Notes under the pieces: generated by a model
The model's database searches: none
Told to the model about the DNA's origin: nothing
What the model saw: only the letters and a program-made list of their open reading frames with translations
DNA from: CAWFGW01 sp963815495
Lineage (GTDB): Bacteria; Bacteroidota; Bacteroidia; Cytophagales; JAAEPT01
NCBI GenBank assembly: GCA_963815495.1
Contig: CAWFGW010000031.1
Coordinates: 158,795 to 222,794, forward strand
Reading direction: 5' to 3'
Length of the DNA: 64,000 nucleotides
Position numbers and translations under genes: made by a program
In this document: positions 16,550-25,076 of the stretch, in pieces
Layout: each line of letters starts with the position of its first letter
Position numbering within the stretch: position 1 is the first letter of the stretch

Positions 16550-17488
16550 TTATGACAATTCTTTTTCTGCTAAATATCTTTCAGCATCTAATGCCGCCAT
16601 ACAGCCAGTACCAGCCGCTGTTACAGCTTGTCTATACACATGATCTTGAGCGTCACCACCTGCGAACACACCTTCGATATTTGTTTTTGCCGTACCTGGT
16701 ATTGTTTTAATATAGCCATTTTCATCTAGATCGATTTGACCTTTAAAAATATCAGTATTTGGCTTGTGACCTATGGCAACAAAAAAACCAGTAACATCTA
16801 AGGTTCTTTCTTCACCAGTTTGGTTATTTTTTACAAGAGCACCAGTTACAACATCATCTCCTAAGATATCTTTAGTATCCGTATTCCACAATATTTCAAT
16901 GTTAGGAGCATTCATGACCCGGTTTTGCATGATTTGTGAAGCTCTCATTTCATCTCTACGAACGAGTAAATAGACTTTTTTACATATTTTAGATAAATAA
17001 GTTGCTTCTTCACAAGCTGTGTCACCAGCACCAACTACCACCACATCTTGACCTTTATAGAAAAAGCCATCACAAACAGCACAAGCTGTGACACCTCCAC
17101 CATATTTAAACTTATCTTCAGCAGGAAGACCTAACCATTTTGCAGAAGCACCTGTAGATATAATAATGGTATCTGCAGTTATTTCTTTTCCATCCATTGT
17201 CTTAGCAACTTTAGGTGTTGCTTTTAAGTCAACTTCAGTTACTATACCATTCCGAACGTCTGTCCCAAAGCGAGCCGCTTGCTTTTCAAAATCCATCATC
17301 ATCTGCGGACCATTAATTCCATCAGGATAGCCAGGATAATTCTCAACATCGTTTGTAATTGTTAATTGCCCTCCTGGTTGCTCTCCTTGATAGAGCATTG
17401 GCGACAAACCAGCTCGTGATGCATATATTGCTGCAGTATATCCTGCAGGTCCAGATCCGATAATTAATACTTTAACGTGTTCAGCCAT
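16550..17488 (-). CDS. trxB: TrxB: thioredoxin-disulfide reductase
   Basis: 312 residues from the ATG at 17488 (M-A-E-H-V-K-V). The FAD-binding G-S-G-P-A-G-Y-T-A-A is at the N-terminus, the redox centre is C-A-V-C-D-G-F, the NADPH-binding loop G-A-G-D-T-A-C-E-E-A follows, and the C-terminal FAD motif is G-V-F-A-G-G-D-A-Q-D. An in-frame TTG at 17512 would add eight residues before the usual N-terminus, so I prefer the ATG. First gene of the trxB-M23-bshB1 unit. Confidence 0.96.
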   Translation of the reverse strand: MAEHVKVLIIGSGPAGYTAAIYASRAGLSPMLYQGEQPGGQLTITNDVENYPGYPDGINGPQMMMDFEKQAARFGTDVRNGIVTEVDLKATPKVAKTMDGKEITADTIIISTGASAKWLGLPAEDKFKYGGGVTACAVCDGFFYKGQDVVVVGAGDTACEEATYLSKICKKVYLLVRRDEMRASQIMQNRVMNAPNIEILWNTDTKDILGDDVVTGALVKNNQTGEERTLDVTGFFVAIGHKPNTDIFKGQIDLDENGYIKTIPGTAKTNIEGVFAGGDAQDHVYRQAVTAAGTGCMAALDAERYLAEKELS

Positions 17489-17572
17489 TTTTGTAATTCT
17501 TTTGAGATTCAAATTTCATTAAATAAAAACACTATCACAACACCAACATATCCACAAATGATTCCATAAAAG

Positions 17573-17603
17573 CCAAAAAAAAGACCTCTTTACAAGGTCT
17601 TAC
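17573..17603 (-). terminator. Intrinsic terminator after rpoD
   Basis: Minus-strand hairpin: 7-bp stem AAGACCT/AGGTCTT (17595-17601 and 17581-17587) with a 7-base loop, followed by eight Ts. It lies between the rpoD stop and trxB, and should separate the two units. Confidence 0.85.
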
Positions 17604-17611
17604 TATTTTAA

Positions 17612-18475
17612 TTATCCAAGATAGGGTTTTAGTGACTTACTTCGTGACGTATGTCTTAGTCTTCGTATTGCTTTTTCTTTGATTTGTCGTACACGTTCAC
17701 GTGTTAAATCAAACTGTTCACCAATTTCTTCTAAGGTCATTGGATGTTCGCCATTTAACCCAAAATAATGAGCTACCACATCCCCTTCACGCTGGGTTAA
17801 GGTGGATAAGGCACGTTGTACTTCTTTTCTAAGTGAGTCGTTTAGTAGACCTTGATCCGGATTTACCTCACCATCATTTTCAAGTACATCAAGCAATGAG
17901 TTATCCTCACCATTTGCAAACGGAGCATCCATTGATATGTGTCGGCCACTAATTTTCATGGTGTTCACAACTTCTTCAATGGTTACTTCTAATACTTCTG
18001 CTAATTCTTCTGGCGTAGGCTCCCTTCCAAATTTTTGCTCCAGTGAAGAAAATGTTTTGGAAATTTTATTAAGTGAGCCAACCCTGTTTAAAGGTAATCG
18101 AACAATGCGTGATTGCTCTGCTAAAGCTTGTAATATGGATTGACGAATCCACCAGACCGCATACGAGATGAATTTAAACCCTTGAGTTTCATCAAATCGT
18201 TGTGCTGCTTTAATTAAACCCAGATTACCTTCGTTGATTAAGTCACCTAGTGTTAGTCCTTGATTTTGATATTGTTTCGCTACCGATACCACAAAACGAA
18301 GATTAGCTTTGGTTAATTTCTCCAAAGCTAATCGATCCCCTTGCTTAATTCTTTGCGCCAGTATAACCTCTTCTTCAGCAGTAATCAAATCAACCTTACC
18401 AATCTCTTGTAGATATTTATCTAAAGATTGGCTTTCTCTATTGGTAATCTGTTTACTGATCTTAAGCTGTCTCAT
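17612..18475 (-). CDS. rpoD: RpoD: primary sigma factor, short Bacteroidetes form
   Basis: 287 residues without region 1.1, as in Bacteroidetes primary sigma factors. Region 1.2 (S-L-D-K-Y-L-Q-E-I-G), region 2 (L-R-F-V-V-S-V-A-K-Q-Y, G-D-L-I-N-E-G-N-L-G-L, Y-A-V-W-W-I-R-Q-S-I), region 3 and region 4 (L-T-L-E-E-I-G type helix and E-R-V-R-Q-I-K-E-K-A recognition helix) are all present. It would direct recognition of TAnnTTTG promoters such as those listed here. Ends at a strong terminator. Confidence 0.96.
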   Translation of the reverse strand: MRQLKISKQITNRESQSLDKYLQEIGKVDLITAEEEVILAQRIKQGDRLALEKLTKANLRFVVSVAKQYQNQGLTLGDLINEGNLGLIKAAQRFDETQGFKFISYAVWWIRQSILQALAEQSRIVRLPLNRVGSLNKISKTFSSLEQKFGREPTPEELAEVLEVTIEEVVNTMKISGRHISMDAPFANGEDNSLLDVLENDGEVNPDQGLLNDSLRKEVQRALSTLTQREGDVVAHYFGLNGEHPMTLEEIGEQFDLTRERVRQIKEKAIRRLRHTSRSKSLKPYLG

Positions 18476-18542
18476 ATCGACTTAAGTTTTACGATAACAC
18501 ATGAGAGAATGCTATAAGCAAATTCTCAAACTCAGTTATAAT

Positions 18543-20657
18543 TTACTCTACTACTTCTGGTTTTGGTAATAGTGCTTTTCTTGATAATTTATATTTACCA
18601 GTACGAGGATCTATTTCTATCAACTTCACTTTTATCTCTTCACCTTCTTCTAGCACACCTTCCATTTTCTCAACACGTGTCCATTTCAGCTCAGAAATAT
18701 GAAGTAATCCGTCTTTACCAGGCATAAACTCAACAAATGCACCATAAGGCATAATTGATTTTACTTTACCTACATATTCATCACCAATTTCTGGTACAGA
18801 AACAATTCCTTTCACTCTAGCAACTGCTTTGTCAATTATCTCTTTGTTAGTACCAAAGATTTCAACTCTACCTTTCCCGTCTGCTTCTTCTATGGTTATG
18901 ATAGCACCCGTTGATGCTTGTATTTCTTGAATGATTTTGCCTCCAGGTCCGATAATCGCACCGATAAATTCTTTTTCAATAACAATCACCTCAACTCTAG
19001 GAGTATGAGCTTTTAACTCTTCACGAGCACTAGTAATTGTTTTGTTCATCTCTCCCAAGATATGAGCTCGCCCTTGACGCGCTTGCTCTAATGCTTGAGT
19101 TAATATTTCGTAAGAAAGCCCGCCAATTTTAATATCCATTTGGCAAGCTGTAATTCCTTTATCAGTCCCTGTAACTTTAAAGTCCATGTCTCCCAAATGA
19201 TCTTCATCACCTAAGATATCAGACAACACTACAAAACGATCACCATCAGAGATTAACCCCATTGCAATCCCAGAAACTGGTGCTTTAATTTTCACACCTG
19301 CATCCATTAATGCTAATGAACCAGCACACACGGTTGCCATTGAAGAAGAACCATTCGATTCCAAAATATCAGAAACAACTCGAATTGTGTAAGCTGAGTC
19401 AGAAGGTATCATTCCTTTCAATGCTCTATAAGCCAAGTTACCATGACCAACTTCTCTTCTACCCGGACCTCTGTTTGGTCGTGCTTCACCTGTTGAAAAA
19501 GAAGGGAAATTGTAGTGAAGCATAAACTTGTTAACGCCTTTATACATTGCACTATCAATCATTTGCTCATCTAACTTTGTTCCTAATGTTACGGTTGTTA
19601 ATGATTGTGTTTCACCACGAGTAAACACCGCAGAACCGTGTGCAGATGGTAAATAGTCTACCTCACTCCAAATAGGTCTAATTTGATCAAGTTTACGCCC
19701 ATCTAATCTGATTTTTTCGTCTAACACGATGTCTCGCATCACATCTTTCTCTAAATCATGAAAATAAACACCTACTAATGTTTTATTTACAGCATCTTCC
19801 TCTGAAAATTGAGCTAAGAACTCATCTTTCAAGGCTGCGTATGCAGCAGAACGTTGTTTTTTGTCTGTAATTCTACGTTTAACTAAATCCGCAATTTTAT
19901 CTTTCAACTCTGCATTAACTTTTTCTCTTAATGCTTCGTCATGAGTTTCGTGAGAGTATTCTCTCTTTTCAGTTTTGCCAGCAGCAACTTCAAGCTCTTT
20001 TTGTACCGCACAATGTTTTTTGATTTCATCGTGAGCGATTTTCATTGCTTCGAGCATTTCTGCTTCTGAAACTTCTTTCATCTCACCTTCAACCATCATG
20101 ATGTTTTCAGCCGAAGCCCCAACCATGATATCAATATCACACTGCTCTAATTGTTCTTTGCTTGGGTTAACTATAAATTTGCCATCAAGTCTACCTACTC
20201 TTACTTCAGAAATAGGGCCATTAAAAGGAATATCAGAGACCGAGATAGCTGCAGAAGCTGCAAGAGCCGCTAAAGCATCAGGCATTACTGTAGGATCAGA
20301 AGAAATCATAGAAATCATTACCTGAGTTTCAGCATGATAATCACTTGGGAAAAGTGGGCGTAAAACTCTATCAACTAAACGAGATACTAATATCTCGTGA
20401 TCAGATAAACGACCTTCTCTTTTCAAAAACCCCCCAGGGATTCTACCAGCAGAAGCAAATTTTTCTTGATAATCTACTGATAGCGGAAGAAAATCTACCC
20501 CTTCTCGAGCATCGTAATTGGAAACAACTGTAGCTAATAACATTGCTTTCCCCATAGTAACCACTGCGGAACCATGAGCTTGCTTTGCCAACTTACCTGT
20601 CTCTATTGTTATTTTTCTGCCGTCTTCGAGGAGAATTTCTTTTGTTATTATATTCAT
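18543..20657 (-). CDS. pnp: Polynucleotide phosphorylase
   Basis: 704 residues, full length: two RNase PH domains separated by an alpha-helical domain, with the active-site region of the second copy (R-G-E-T-Q-S-L-T-T-V, G-D-E-D-H-L-G-D-M-D-F-K-V-T-G-T) intact; then a KH domain (I-I-G-P-G-G-K-I-I-Q-E-I) and an S1 domain (V-G-K-V-K-S-I-M-P-Y-G-A-F-V-E). It phosphorolytically degrades mRNA 3' ends. It lies downstream of rpsO, the conserved order, with a terminator-like hairpin between them. Confidence 0.98.
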   Translation of the reverse strand: MNIITKEILLEDGRKITIETGKLAKQAHGSAVVTMGKAMLLATVVSNYDAREGVDFLPLSVDYQEKFASAGRIPGGFLKREGRLSDHEILVSRLVDRVLRPLFPSDYHAETQVMISMISSDPTVMPDALAALAASAAISVSDIPFNGPISEVRVGRLDGKFIVNPSKEQLEQCDIDIMVGASAENIMMVEGEMKEVSEAEMLEAMKIAHDEIKKHCAVQKELEVAAGKTEKREYSHETHDEALREKVNAELKDKIADLVKRRITDKKQRSAAYAALKDEFLAQFSEEDAVNKTLVGVYFHDLEKDVMRDIVLDEKIRLDGRKLDQIRPIWSEVDYLPSAHGSAVFTRGETQSLTTVTLGTKLDEQMIDSAMYKGVNKFMLHYNFPSFSTGEARPNRGPGRREVGHGNLAYRALKGMIPSDSAYTIRVVSDILESNGSSSMATVCAGSLALMDAGVKIKAPVSGIAMGLISDGDRFVVLSDILGDEDHLGDMDFKVTGTDKGITACQMDIKIGGLSYEILTQALEQARQGRAHILGEMNKTITSAREELKAHTPRVEVIVIEKEFIGAIIGPGGKIIQEIQASTGAIITIEEADGKGRVEIFGTNKEIIDKAVARVKGIVSVPEIGDEYVGKVKSIMPYGAFVEFMPGKDGLLHISELKWTRVEKMEGVLEEGEEIKVKLIEIDPRTGKYKLSRKALLPKPEVVE

Positions 20658-20706
20658 TTTTGAAAATTTTTATAAACGGTAAGTAAAACAAGTACAAATT
20701 AAGAAC

Positions 20707-20739
20707 AAAAAGGGGAAACCCTTTCGAACTCCCCCTTTG
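20707..20739 (-). terminator. Hairpin between rpsO and pnp
   Basis: On the minus strand, AAGGGG pairs with CCCCTT around a 17-base loop, followed by TTTGTTCTT. It lies 17 bp after the rpsO stop and about 50 bp before pnp. In many bacteria an RNase-processed or attenuating hairpin sits exactly here; partial termination is likely, since no separate pnp promoter is obvious. Confidence 0.65.
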
Positions 20740-20755
20740 TCTTGCTAATACTTAA

Positions 20756-21031
20756 TTACTTTCTAATTCCTAATTCTTTAATTATCTCCCGGTAACGAGT
20801 GATATCTTGGTTTTGAAGGTAAGTTAAAAATTTCCTTCTTTTACCAACTAGTTTAAGCAACCCTAAACGTGTTGAATGGTCTTTTTTGTTAATACCTAAA
20901 TGGTTTGTCAGGTGATTAATTCTTGTTGTAAACAAAGCTATTTGTGATTCGGCTGACCCAGTGTCTGTTGCTTTTTTCGCAATACCGTGCTCTTTAAATA
21001 TTTGTTGCTTTTTCTCGCTTGTAAGATACAT
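20756..21031 (-). CDS. rpsO: 30S ribosomal protein S15
   Basis: 91 residues (usual 89). Typical S15 features: an I-F-K-E-H-G start helix, G-S-A-E-S-Q-I-A-L-F-T-T-R-I, the N-H-L-T-N-H-L loop, K-D-H-S-T-R-L-G-L-L-K-L-V-G-K-R-R and a Y-L terminal helix. Binds 16S rRNA early in 30S assembly. A good promoter lies immediately upstream. Confidence 0.98.
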   Translation of the reverse strand: MYLTSEKKQQIFKEHGIAKKATDTGSAESQIALFTTRINHLTNHLGINKKDHSTRLGLLKLVGKRRKFLTYLQNQDITRYREIIKELGIRK

Positions 21032-21070
21032 ACTATTAATTACTATATGCTATTATTCCAAATTGAAGCG

Positions 21071-21101
21071 CAAAGTTAGCGCTATTATTACTATTTACCA
21101 A
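21071..21101 (-). promoter_or_regulatory. rpsO(-pnp) promoter, Bacteroidetes type
   Basis: Minus strand: TTG (21099-21101) of GTTTGG, 20-bp spacer, then TAACTTTG (21071-21078), a full match to TTG-N17-23-TAnnTTTG. The -7 element lies 40 bp before the rpsO ATG. Confidence 0.75.
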
Positions 21102-21117
21102 ACTACATTTGCTTTTT

Positions 21118-22464
21118 CTAAAATACTTTTGCATCCTTATAAGCAAGGTAAATAAACAACACCGCAAACGGAACTAATGCGAAGTTAGACATCCATGTAC
21201 CTGACATATAATCCAGTGAAAGGTTTTTAGCCATTTTTTCTCCAGTAATAGAAACAATATAATAAAGAATAAAAAAAGCAATGGTAATTAGAGCGGGAAT
21301 ACCCATCCCTCCTTTTTTAATGACAACACCAAGTGGAGCTCCAATTAAAAACATCACAATACAAGCGAATGCATTTGTATAATTATGAAGCAGTTCTATC
21401 CCATATCGGTTGTAGTTTCGCTCTCTACTTCTAACCAACCCCATACGGTTTTCCAACTGGCTATATATTATTCTTGCGGTATTTAAGGCTGCTTTTAACG
21501 ACACTTTCTTTTCATAGTTTGAAAATGTTTTTTTTACTACCTCTCCTTGATAATTTTTTACAGAATCAATGTAGCCGTATTTAAAATTATTACTCAGTTG
21601 TTTTGGCACTTCTGTAAACTCTTCCTCGTTAGCAATAAGCAAGGAATCCATAATTGGCTTCATCTCTTTAATGGATAACATCTTTCGATTTCTCTCAAAC
21701 AATTTTTCTGGGGTACGTTCTAGAGCGAATGAGGATAAATCAAAAAAAGTAGTGCTTTTAGAAAACTTAGTTCTGGTATATCCACCTTCATATGTCTTAC
21801 CATCCTCATGTTCTTCAGCACTGCGATATCCATTAAATAAATCAAGTTGCATATAACTCCCACCCAAGATAGTGGTCATTTTTCCTGAATCAGCATACAC
21901 AACTTCGGTGTTCCCTCTTTCTGAGCTGTGGTCATATATAAGTATCTTTTTTAAGATGTCTCCCGCTTCTTTTTTGTCTTCAACTCGAATACTATAACCA
22001 GGGATTCCATTATAAAAAACCTTTTCTCTTAAATCAAAATCTGGTTTTTTTTGTCTCATATCATATAATAAGCTGTATGCTTTAATATTCGTTTTAGGCA
22101 ATATATAGTCATTGAAAAAAAAATCTCCGACAGCAATAAGACAAACACCAATGAAAAGTGGTGATATAATGCGTACTAATGAGATACCTGAACTTTTTAT
22201 TGCAATTAACTCGTTGTGCTGTCCTAAATTTCCATAAGTCATTAGGGCAGACAGTAAAATTGCCAAAGGAAGTGCTAATTGAGTACTATTAAAACTAAAG
22301 TAAAAGAAAAGTTCTGCAAACGTGGACGCGGGTATCCCCTTACCTGAAATCTCATCGAGGTATTTCGCCAACGTAATCATTAGCAAAATGAAGACAACAA
22401 CGGAAAATGTAACTAAGAAAGGCCCAAAGAAGGCCTTTAAAATCAACTTATGTAGTTTCTTCAC
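21118..22464 (-). CDS. LptF/LptG-family (YjgP/YjgQ) permease
   Basis: 448 residues. Three membrane segments near the N-terminus (about residues 10-33, 48-75, 98-118), a long periplasmic domain, then three more segments (about 350-372, 378-400, 415-440): the six-helix plan of LptF/LptG, the permeases that extract LPS from the inner membrane with LptB. The N-terminal G-P-F-L-V-T-F, the middle D-Y-I-L-P-K-T-N coupling region and the C-terminal G-A-P-L-G-V motif fit the family. Which of the two paralogues it is cannot be said. START-like gene upstream by 13 bp. Confidence 0.88.
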   Translation of the reverse strand: MKKLHKLILKAFFGPFLVTFSVVVFILLMITLAKYLDEISGKGIPASTFAELFFYFSFNSTQLALPLAILLSALMTYGNLGQHNELIAIKSSGISLVRIISPLFIGVCLIAVGDFFFNDYILPKTNIKAYSLLYDMRQKKPDFDLREKVFYNGIPGYSIRVEDKKEAGDILKKILIYDHSSERGNTEVVYADSGKMTTILGGSYMQLDLFNGYRSAEEHEDGKTYEGGYTRTKFSKSTTFFDLSSFALERTPEKLFERNRKMLSIKEMKPIMDSLLIANEEEFTEVPKQLSNNFKYGYIDSVKNYQGEVVKKTFSNYEKKVSLKAALNTARIIYSQLENRMGLVRSRERNYNRYGIELLHNYTNAFACIVMFLIGAPLGVVIKKGGMGIPALITIAFFILYYIVSITGEKMAKNLSLDYMSGTWMSNFALVPFAVLFIYLAYKDAKVF

Positions 22465-22477
22465 TAAAACGATTTAA

Positions 22478-22879
22478 TTAAGCACCAAGAATTTCTTTAA
22501 GGTCATTGAATAAACCTTCCCAAAGTTCTTCAAATTCTGCTTGACTATCTACTAAATCAGTATAATCTTCTACAACCAAATATACCCCATTCGTGATTTC
22601 GTTTTGATCTATCGTAATTTTAAGAATCGAAGCATCATCTTCTTCATTTTTATCATCATCTAAAAATTCAAACACAACCTGTTGACTTGATTTTCCGATT
22701 TGCATCTTGGCATAATACTCTTCGCCATCTACTACAAATGCGACAATGTTATTTGGAGTAATATTCGCAGAGTCTGCATACCAACGCTCTAAGCCATCTA
22801 CTGTGCTTATATATGGGAAAATCATTTTTGGTGATGCATTTATCTCATATTCGGAGATAAAGGTTTTTTTATCTGACAT
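22478..22879 (-). CDS. START-like (AHSA1/SRPBCC) domain protein
   Basis: 133 residues. The N-terminal strand-helix E-Y-E-I-N-A-S-P-K-M-I-F-P-Y-I-S-T, then the W-Y-A-D motif and an acidic C-terminal helix, match the short START-like proteins conserved in Bacteroidetes. These have a helix-grip cavity; the ligand is not known. Cytoplasmic, no signal peptide. It is directly upstream of the LptF/G-type gene (13 bp), suggesting a shared transcript. Confidence 0.8.
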   Translation of the reverse strand: MSDKKTFISEYEINASPKMIFPYISTVDGLERWYADSANITPNNIVAFVVDGEEYYAKMQIGKSSQQVVFEFLDDDKNEEDDASILKITIDQNEITNGVYLVVEDYTDLVDSQAEFEELWEGLFNDLKEILGA

Positions 22880-22974
22880 AGTGTATTTTTAATTGATTAG
22901 CTAGATTTCAAGGTTTTATAAATCTTAATATATACCTAATATTTCATCATTCTAAAAAAAAACTCTAATTATTG

Positions 22975-23003
22975 TTGAATAATGAACTGTTTTTATAAAT
23001 TTG
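22975..23003 (+). promoter_or_regulatory. tRNA-Met promoter, Bacteroidetes type
   Basis: TTG at 22975-22977, an 18-bp spacer and TAAATTTG at 22996-23003 fully match TTG-N17-23-TAnnTTTG. Transcription would start near 23010, about 20 bp before the mature tRNA end. Confidence 0.8.
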
Positions 23004-23029
23004 CCACCCCTTAAAGAAAAGTCAACCAT

Positions 23030-23103
23030 GGCGAGGTAGCTCAGTTGGTTAGAGCGCAGGATTCATAACCCTGAGGTCACGGGTTCAACTCCCGTCTTCG
23101 CTA
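23030..23103 (+). tRNA. tRNA-Met (anticodon CAU)
   Basis: 74 nt, 3' CCA not encoded. Acceptor GGCGAGG pairs with CTTCGCT (G1-U72 and G6-U67 wobbles); D-stem GCTC/GAGC; anticodon loop TTCATAA between CAGGA and CCCTG (one A-C mismatch at 31-39); T-arm ACGGG-TTCAACT-CCCGT; discriminator A. The lack of a C1-A72 mismatch and of three clean G-C pairs in the anticodon stem favours the elongator over the initiator; a tRNA-Ile2 (modified C34) is not excluded. It has its own promoter and terminator. Confidence 0.95.
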
Positions 23104-23106
23104 CAA

Positions 23107-23136
23107 AAAAAAGCAGTCATAAATGACTGCTTTTTT
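23107..23136 (+). terminator. Intrinsic terminator after tRNA-Met
   Basis: A perfect 14-bp stem: six As and gcagtcat (23107-23120), loop aa, then atgactgc and six Ts (23123-23136), followed by attttttatt. It begins 4 bp after the tRNA. Confidence 0.93.
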
Positions 23137-23179
23137 ATTTTTTATTAACAACTAATTTTCAATTACTTACGCCTAAAAC

Positions 23180-23677
23180 CTAGAGTACTTCTAAAAAACT
23201 ATAATATATCACTGCAAGAATTATCATCAGCCCTAGTACCCCACTAAACACTATTTTTTTGTCGAGAGAGTCCTCAAATTCGACTACAATTTCTTCTTCT
23301 TGAGAGTCTACTATCGTTTTCTCTACTTCATTTCTTATTTGCTTAATAAAGTCGGTATCCTTCTCAATAGCCGCATCTAAACCACAGTTAAAAAACTCTT
23401 TCACCTCTTTTAATTGCAGTTGACCTGAAATACCAATAACAGTTGTCTCAGGTAACTCAGATTTAATCACATCATAAACCTCACGCCCATTCATGCCAGG
23501 TAAAAAGTAATCCAACAACACTATATCTGGCGATTCATTGTTCATTTGAACAATCATTTCTTCTCCAGAAACAAATGATTTAACGAGACAAGATGATTTC
23601 TCTTGCAAATTCCAAGTAATGATTTTTGCCAACACACAATCATCTTCAACTAAGTATACTAATGTTTTCTTTCTCAT
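23180..23677 (-). CDS. Receiver-domain protein with C-terminal transmembrane tail
   Basis: 165 residues from the ATG at 23677 (M-R-K-K-T-L-V-Y); the longer frame upstream starts in non-homologous hydrophobic sequence over the region of the rplT terminator. Residues 5-122 are a receiver domain: E11-D12-D13, phospho-acceptor D56 in V-L-L-D-Y, S84 in G-I-S-G-Q and K106. An acidic linker (E-E-E at 127-129) is followed by one hydrophobic segment at about 142-162 and then only three residues. This predicts a tail-anchored, cytoplasm-facing receiver without output domain. No kinase is adjacent. Confidence 0.82.
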   Translation of the reverse strand: MRKKTLVYLVEDDCVLAKIITWNLQEKSSCLVKSFVSGEEMIVQMNNESPDIVLLDYFLPGMNGREVYDVIKSELPETTVIGISGQLQLKEVKEFFNCGLDAAIEKDTDFIKQIRNEVEKTIVDSQEEEIVVEFEDSLDKKIVFSGVLGLMIILAVIYYSFLEVL

Positions 23678-23757
23678 TCGATATAAAAAATAGCTACATG
23701 AACAAAGTAATTCAAGAAATATTTTAATACAAGTTAGAAAGTGTGACTCAAAAAACA

Positions 23758-23787
23758 AAAACCCCCAATCGTAAGATAGGGGGTTTT
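23758..23787 (-). terminator. Intrinsic terminator after rplT
   Basis: Minus strand: AAACCCCCTATC, loop TTAC, GATTGGGGGTTT, a 12-bp stem with one A-A mismatch, then TTGTTTTTT. It lies about 25 bp after the rplT stop and closes the thrS-infC-rpmI-rplT unit. Confidence 0.88.
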
Positions 23788-23811
23788 CGACCAATTAAGG
23801 GTTTTGCACGA

Positions 23812-24156
23812 TTACTTTACCTGATCTACGATGGCTTTGAATGCATCAGGGTTGTTCATAGCTAAATCAGCTAGCACTTTTCTATTAATATCAATGTCAG
23901 ATTTGGTTAATTTACCCATGAACTGGGAGTAAGATAACCCGTGCAATCTTGCACCTGCATTTATTCTAGTAATCCAAAGTGATCTAAAATCTCTTTTCTT
24001 TACTTTTCTATCTCTGTAAGAATATTGAAGACCTTTTTCAATGGCATTTTTTGAAACGGTCCAAACATTTTTTCTTCTACCAAAGTAACCTTTGGCAAGC
24101 TTCATGAATTTTTTTCTCTTTGCTCTTGAAGCAACTGAATTTACTGATCTTGGCAT
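23812..24156 (-). CDS. rplT: 50S ribosomal protein L20
   Basis: 114 residues. Typical basic N-terminal helix (R-S-V-N-S-V-A-S-R-A-K-R-K-K), the A-K-G-Y-F-G-R-R-K-N motif, R-D-R-K-V-K-K-R-D-F-R-S-L-W-I-T-R-I-N-A and the Y-S-Q-F-M-G-K-L segment. Required for early 50S assembly; in other bacteria it represses this operon. Confidence 0.98.
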   Translation of the reverse strand: MPRSVNSVASRAKRKKFMKLAKGYFGRRKNVWTVSKNAIEKGLQYSYRDRKVKKRDFRSLWITRINAGARLHGLSYSQFMGKLTKSDIDINRKVLADLAMNNPDAFKAIVDQVK

Positions 24157-24241
24157 AATTTTTCTTTTTGTGAGTGGCGGTTAGATATAGCTAACACTTA
24201 CTACCAAACCCATGGTGTAACAAATAACCTGTTTTGTTGAA

Positions 24242-24436
24242 TTACAAATTCAACATGAATTTTACATTCTTCGTGTCCGCATCGTTCACGAGTGTAGCGT
24301 TAGTTAAGTTACGCTTTCTTTTAGTCGACTTCTTAGTTAAGATGTGACTTTTAAAAGCGTGCTTTCTCTTCACTTTTCCCGTGCCGGTAATTTTGAATCT
24401 CTTCTTTGCGCTCGAATTAGTTTTTACCTTTGGCAT
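24242..24436 (-). CDS. rpmI: 50S ribosomal protein L35
   Basis: 64 residues, usual size. Starts M-P-K-V-K-T-N-S-S-A-K-K-R-F-K and has the family's K-H-A-F-K-S-H and K-R-K-R-N-L motifs. Lies 17 bp after infC and 85 bp before rplT. Confidence 0.97.
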   Translation of the reverse strand: MPKVKTNSSAKKRFKITGTGKVKRKHAFKSHILTKKSTKRKRNLTNATLVNDADTKNVKFMLNL

Positions 24437-24453
24437 CTTTCTTTTTTATTAAC

Positions 24454-25011
24454 TTATCCTTTTTTACTCTGTTTTGGGGTTAGATGAATAAACATACGTT
24501 TACCTTCTAACTTAGGTAACTGCTCTACTTTTGCTATCTCCTCTAATGCAGCAGCAAATTTTAATAAGAGCAATTCTCCTCTTTCTTTATACACGATAGT
24601 TCGTCCAGCAAAGTGCACATAGGCTTTTACTTTAGATCCTTCGTTTAAGAAGTTTTCAGCATGCTTCAATTTGAAATTAAAATCATGCTCATCAGTATTG
24701 GGCCCAAATCGGATTTCTTTTATTACCGTTTTATGTGCCTTCGCTTTTAGCTCCTTTTGTTTCTTTTTATGCTCGTACTTAAACTTCGCGTAATCAACTA
24801 TTCGACAAACCGGAGGTGATGCTTTCCCAGAAATTTCTACTAAATCCAACTCCATCTCATCAGCAATTTTCATTGCTTTATCGAGTGGATACACTCCTGG
24901 CTCAAATCCTTCGCCAACAAGTCTAACTTCTCTAGCAGTGATTTTTCGGTTCACTTTGAAAGGTTCTTCCTCTCTCCTACCCCTATTAAAATTTGGTCTC
25001 TTTTTGATAAT
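24454..25011 (-). CDS. infC: Translation initiation factor IF-3, probable AUU start
   Basis: The IF-3 body is clear: I-T-A-R-E-V-R-L-V-G, the N-terminal domain, a lysine-rich linker, E-I-R-F-G-P-N-T-D-E-H-D-F and a C-terminal domain ending I-H-L-T-P-K-Q. The first ATG/GTG-type start (GTG at 24954) falls at the residue equal to Ile in the conserved R-I-N motif, too short for the family. The same frame stays open 20 codons further, encoding an Arg/Glu-rich N-terminus typical of IF-3, up to a TAG at 25015-25017. It has no ATG, GTG or TTG (TTA is the first codon), only ATT (25011) and ATC (25008). I therefore place the start at the AUU, giving 185 residues. AUU starts allow IF-3 to autoregulate. 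Confidence 0.88.
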   Translation of the reverse strand: MIKKRPNFNRGRREEEPFKVNRKITAREVRLVGEGFEPGVYPLDKAMKIADEMELDLVEISGKASPPVCRIVDYAKFKYEHKKKQKELKAKAHKTVIKEIRFGPNTDEHDFNFKLKHAENFLNEGSKVKAYVHFAGRTIVYKERGELLLLKFAAALEEIAKVEQLPKLEGKRMFIHLTPKQSKKG

Positions 25012-25076
25012 TAACTATGTTTAATTCGAAACAAGGTGCGAATATCGCTATTTATTTTTAATAATGAAAACTTCGT

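Noticed and set aside
23678..23794. N-terminal extension of the membrane-tailed receiver protein
   Set aside because: The upstream 39 codons run through the rplT terminator and have no receiver homology; the ATG at 23677 gives a normal receiver start.
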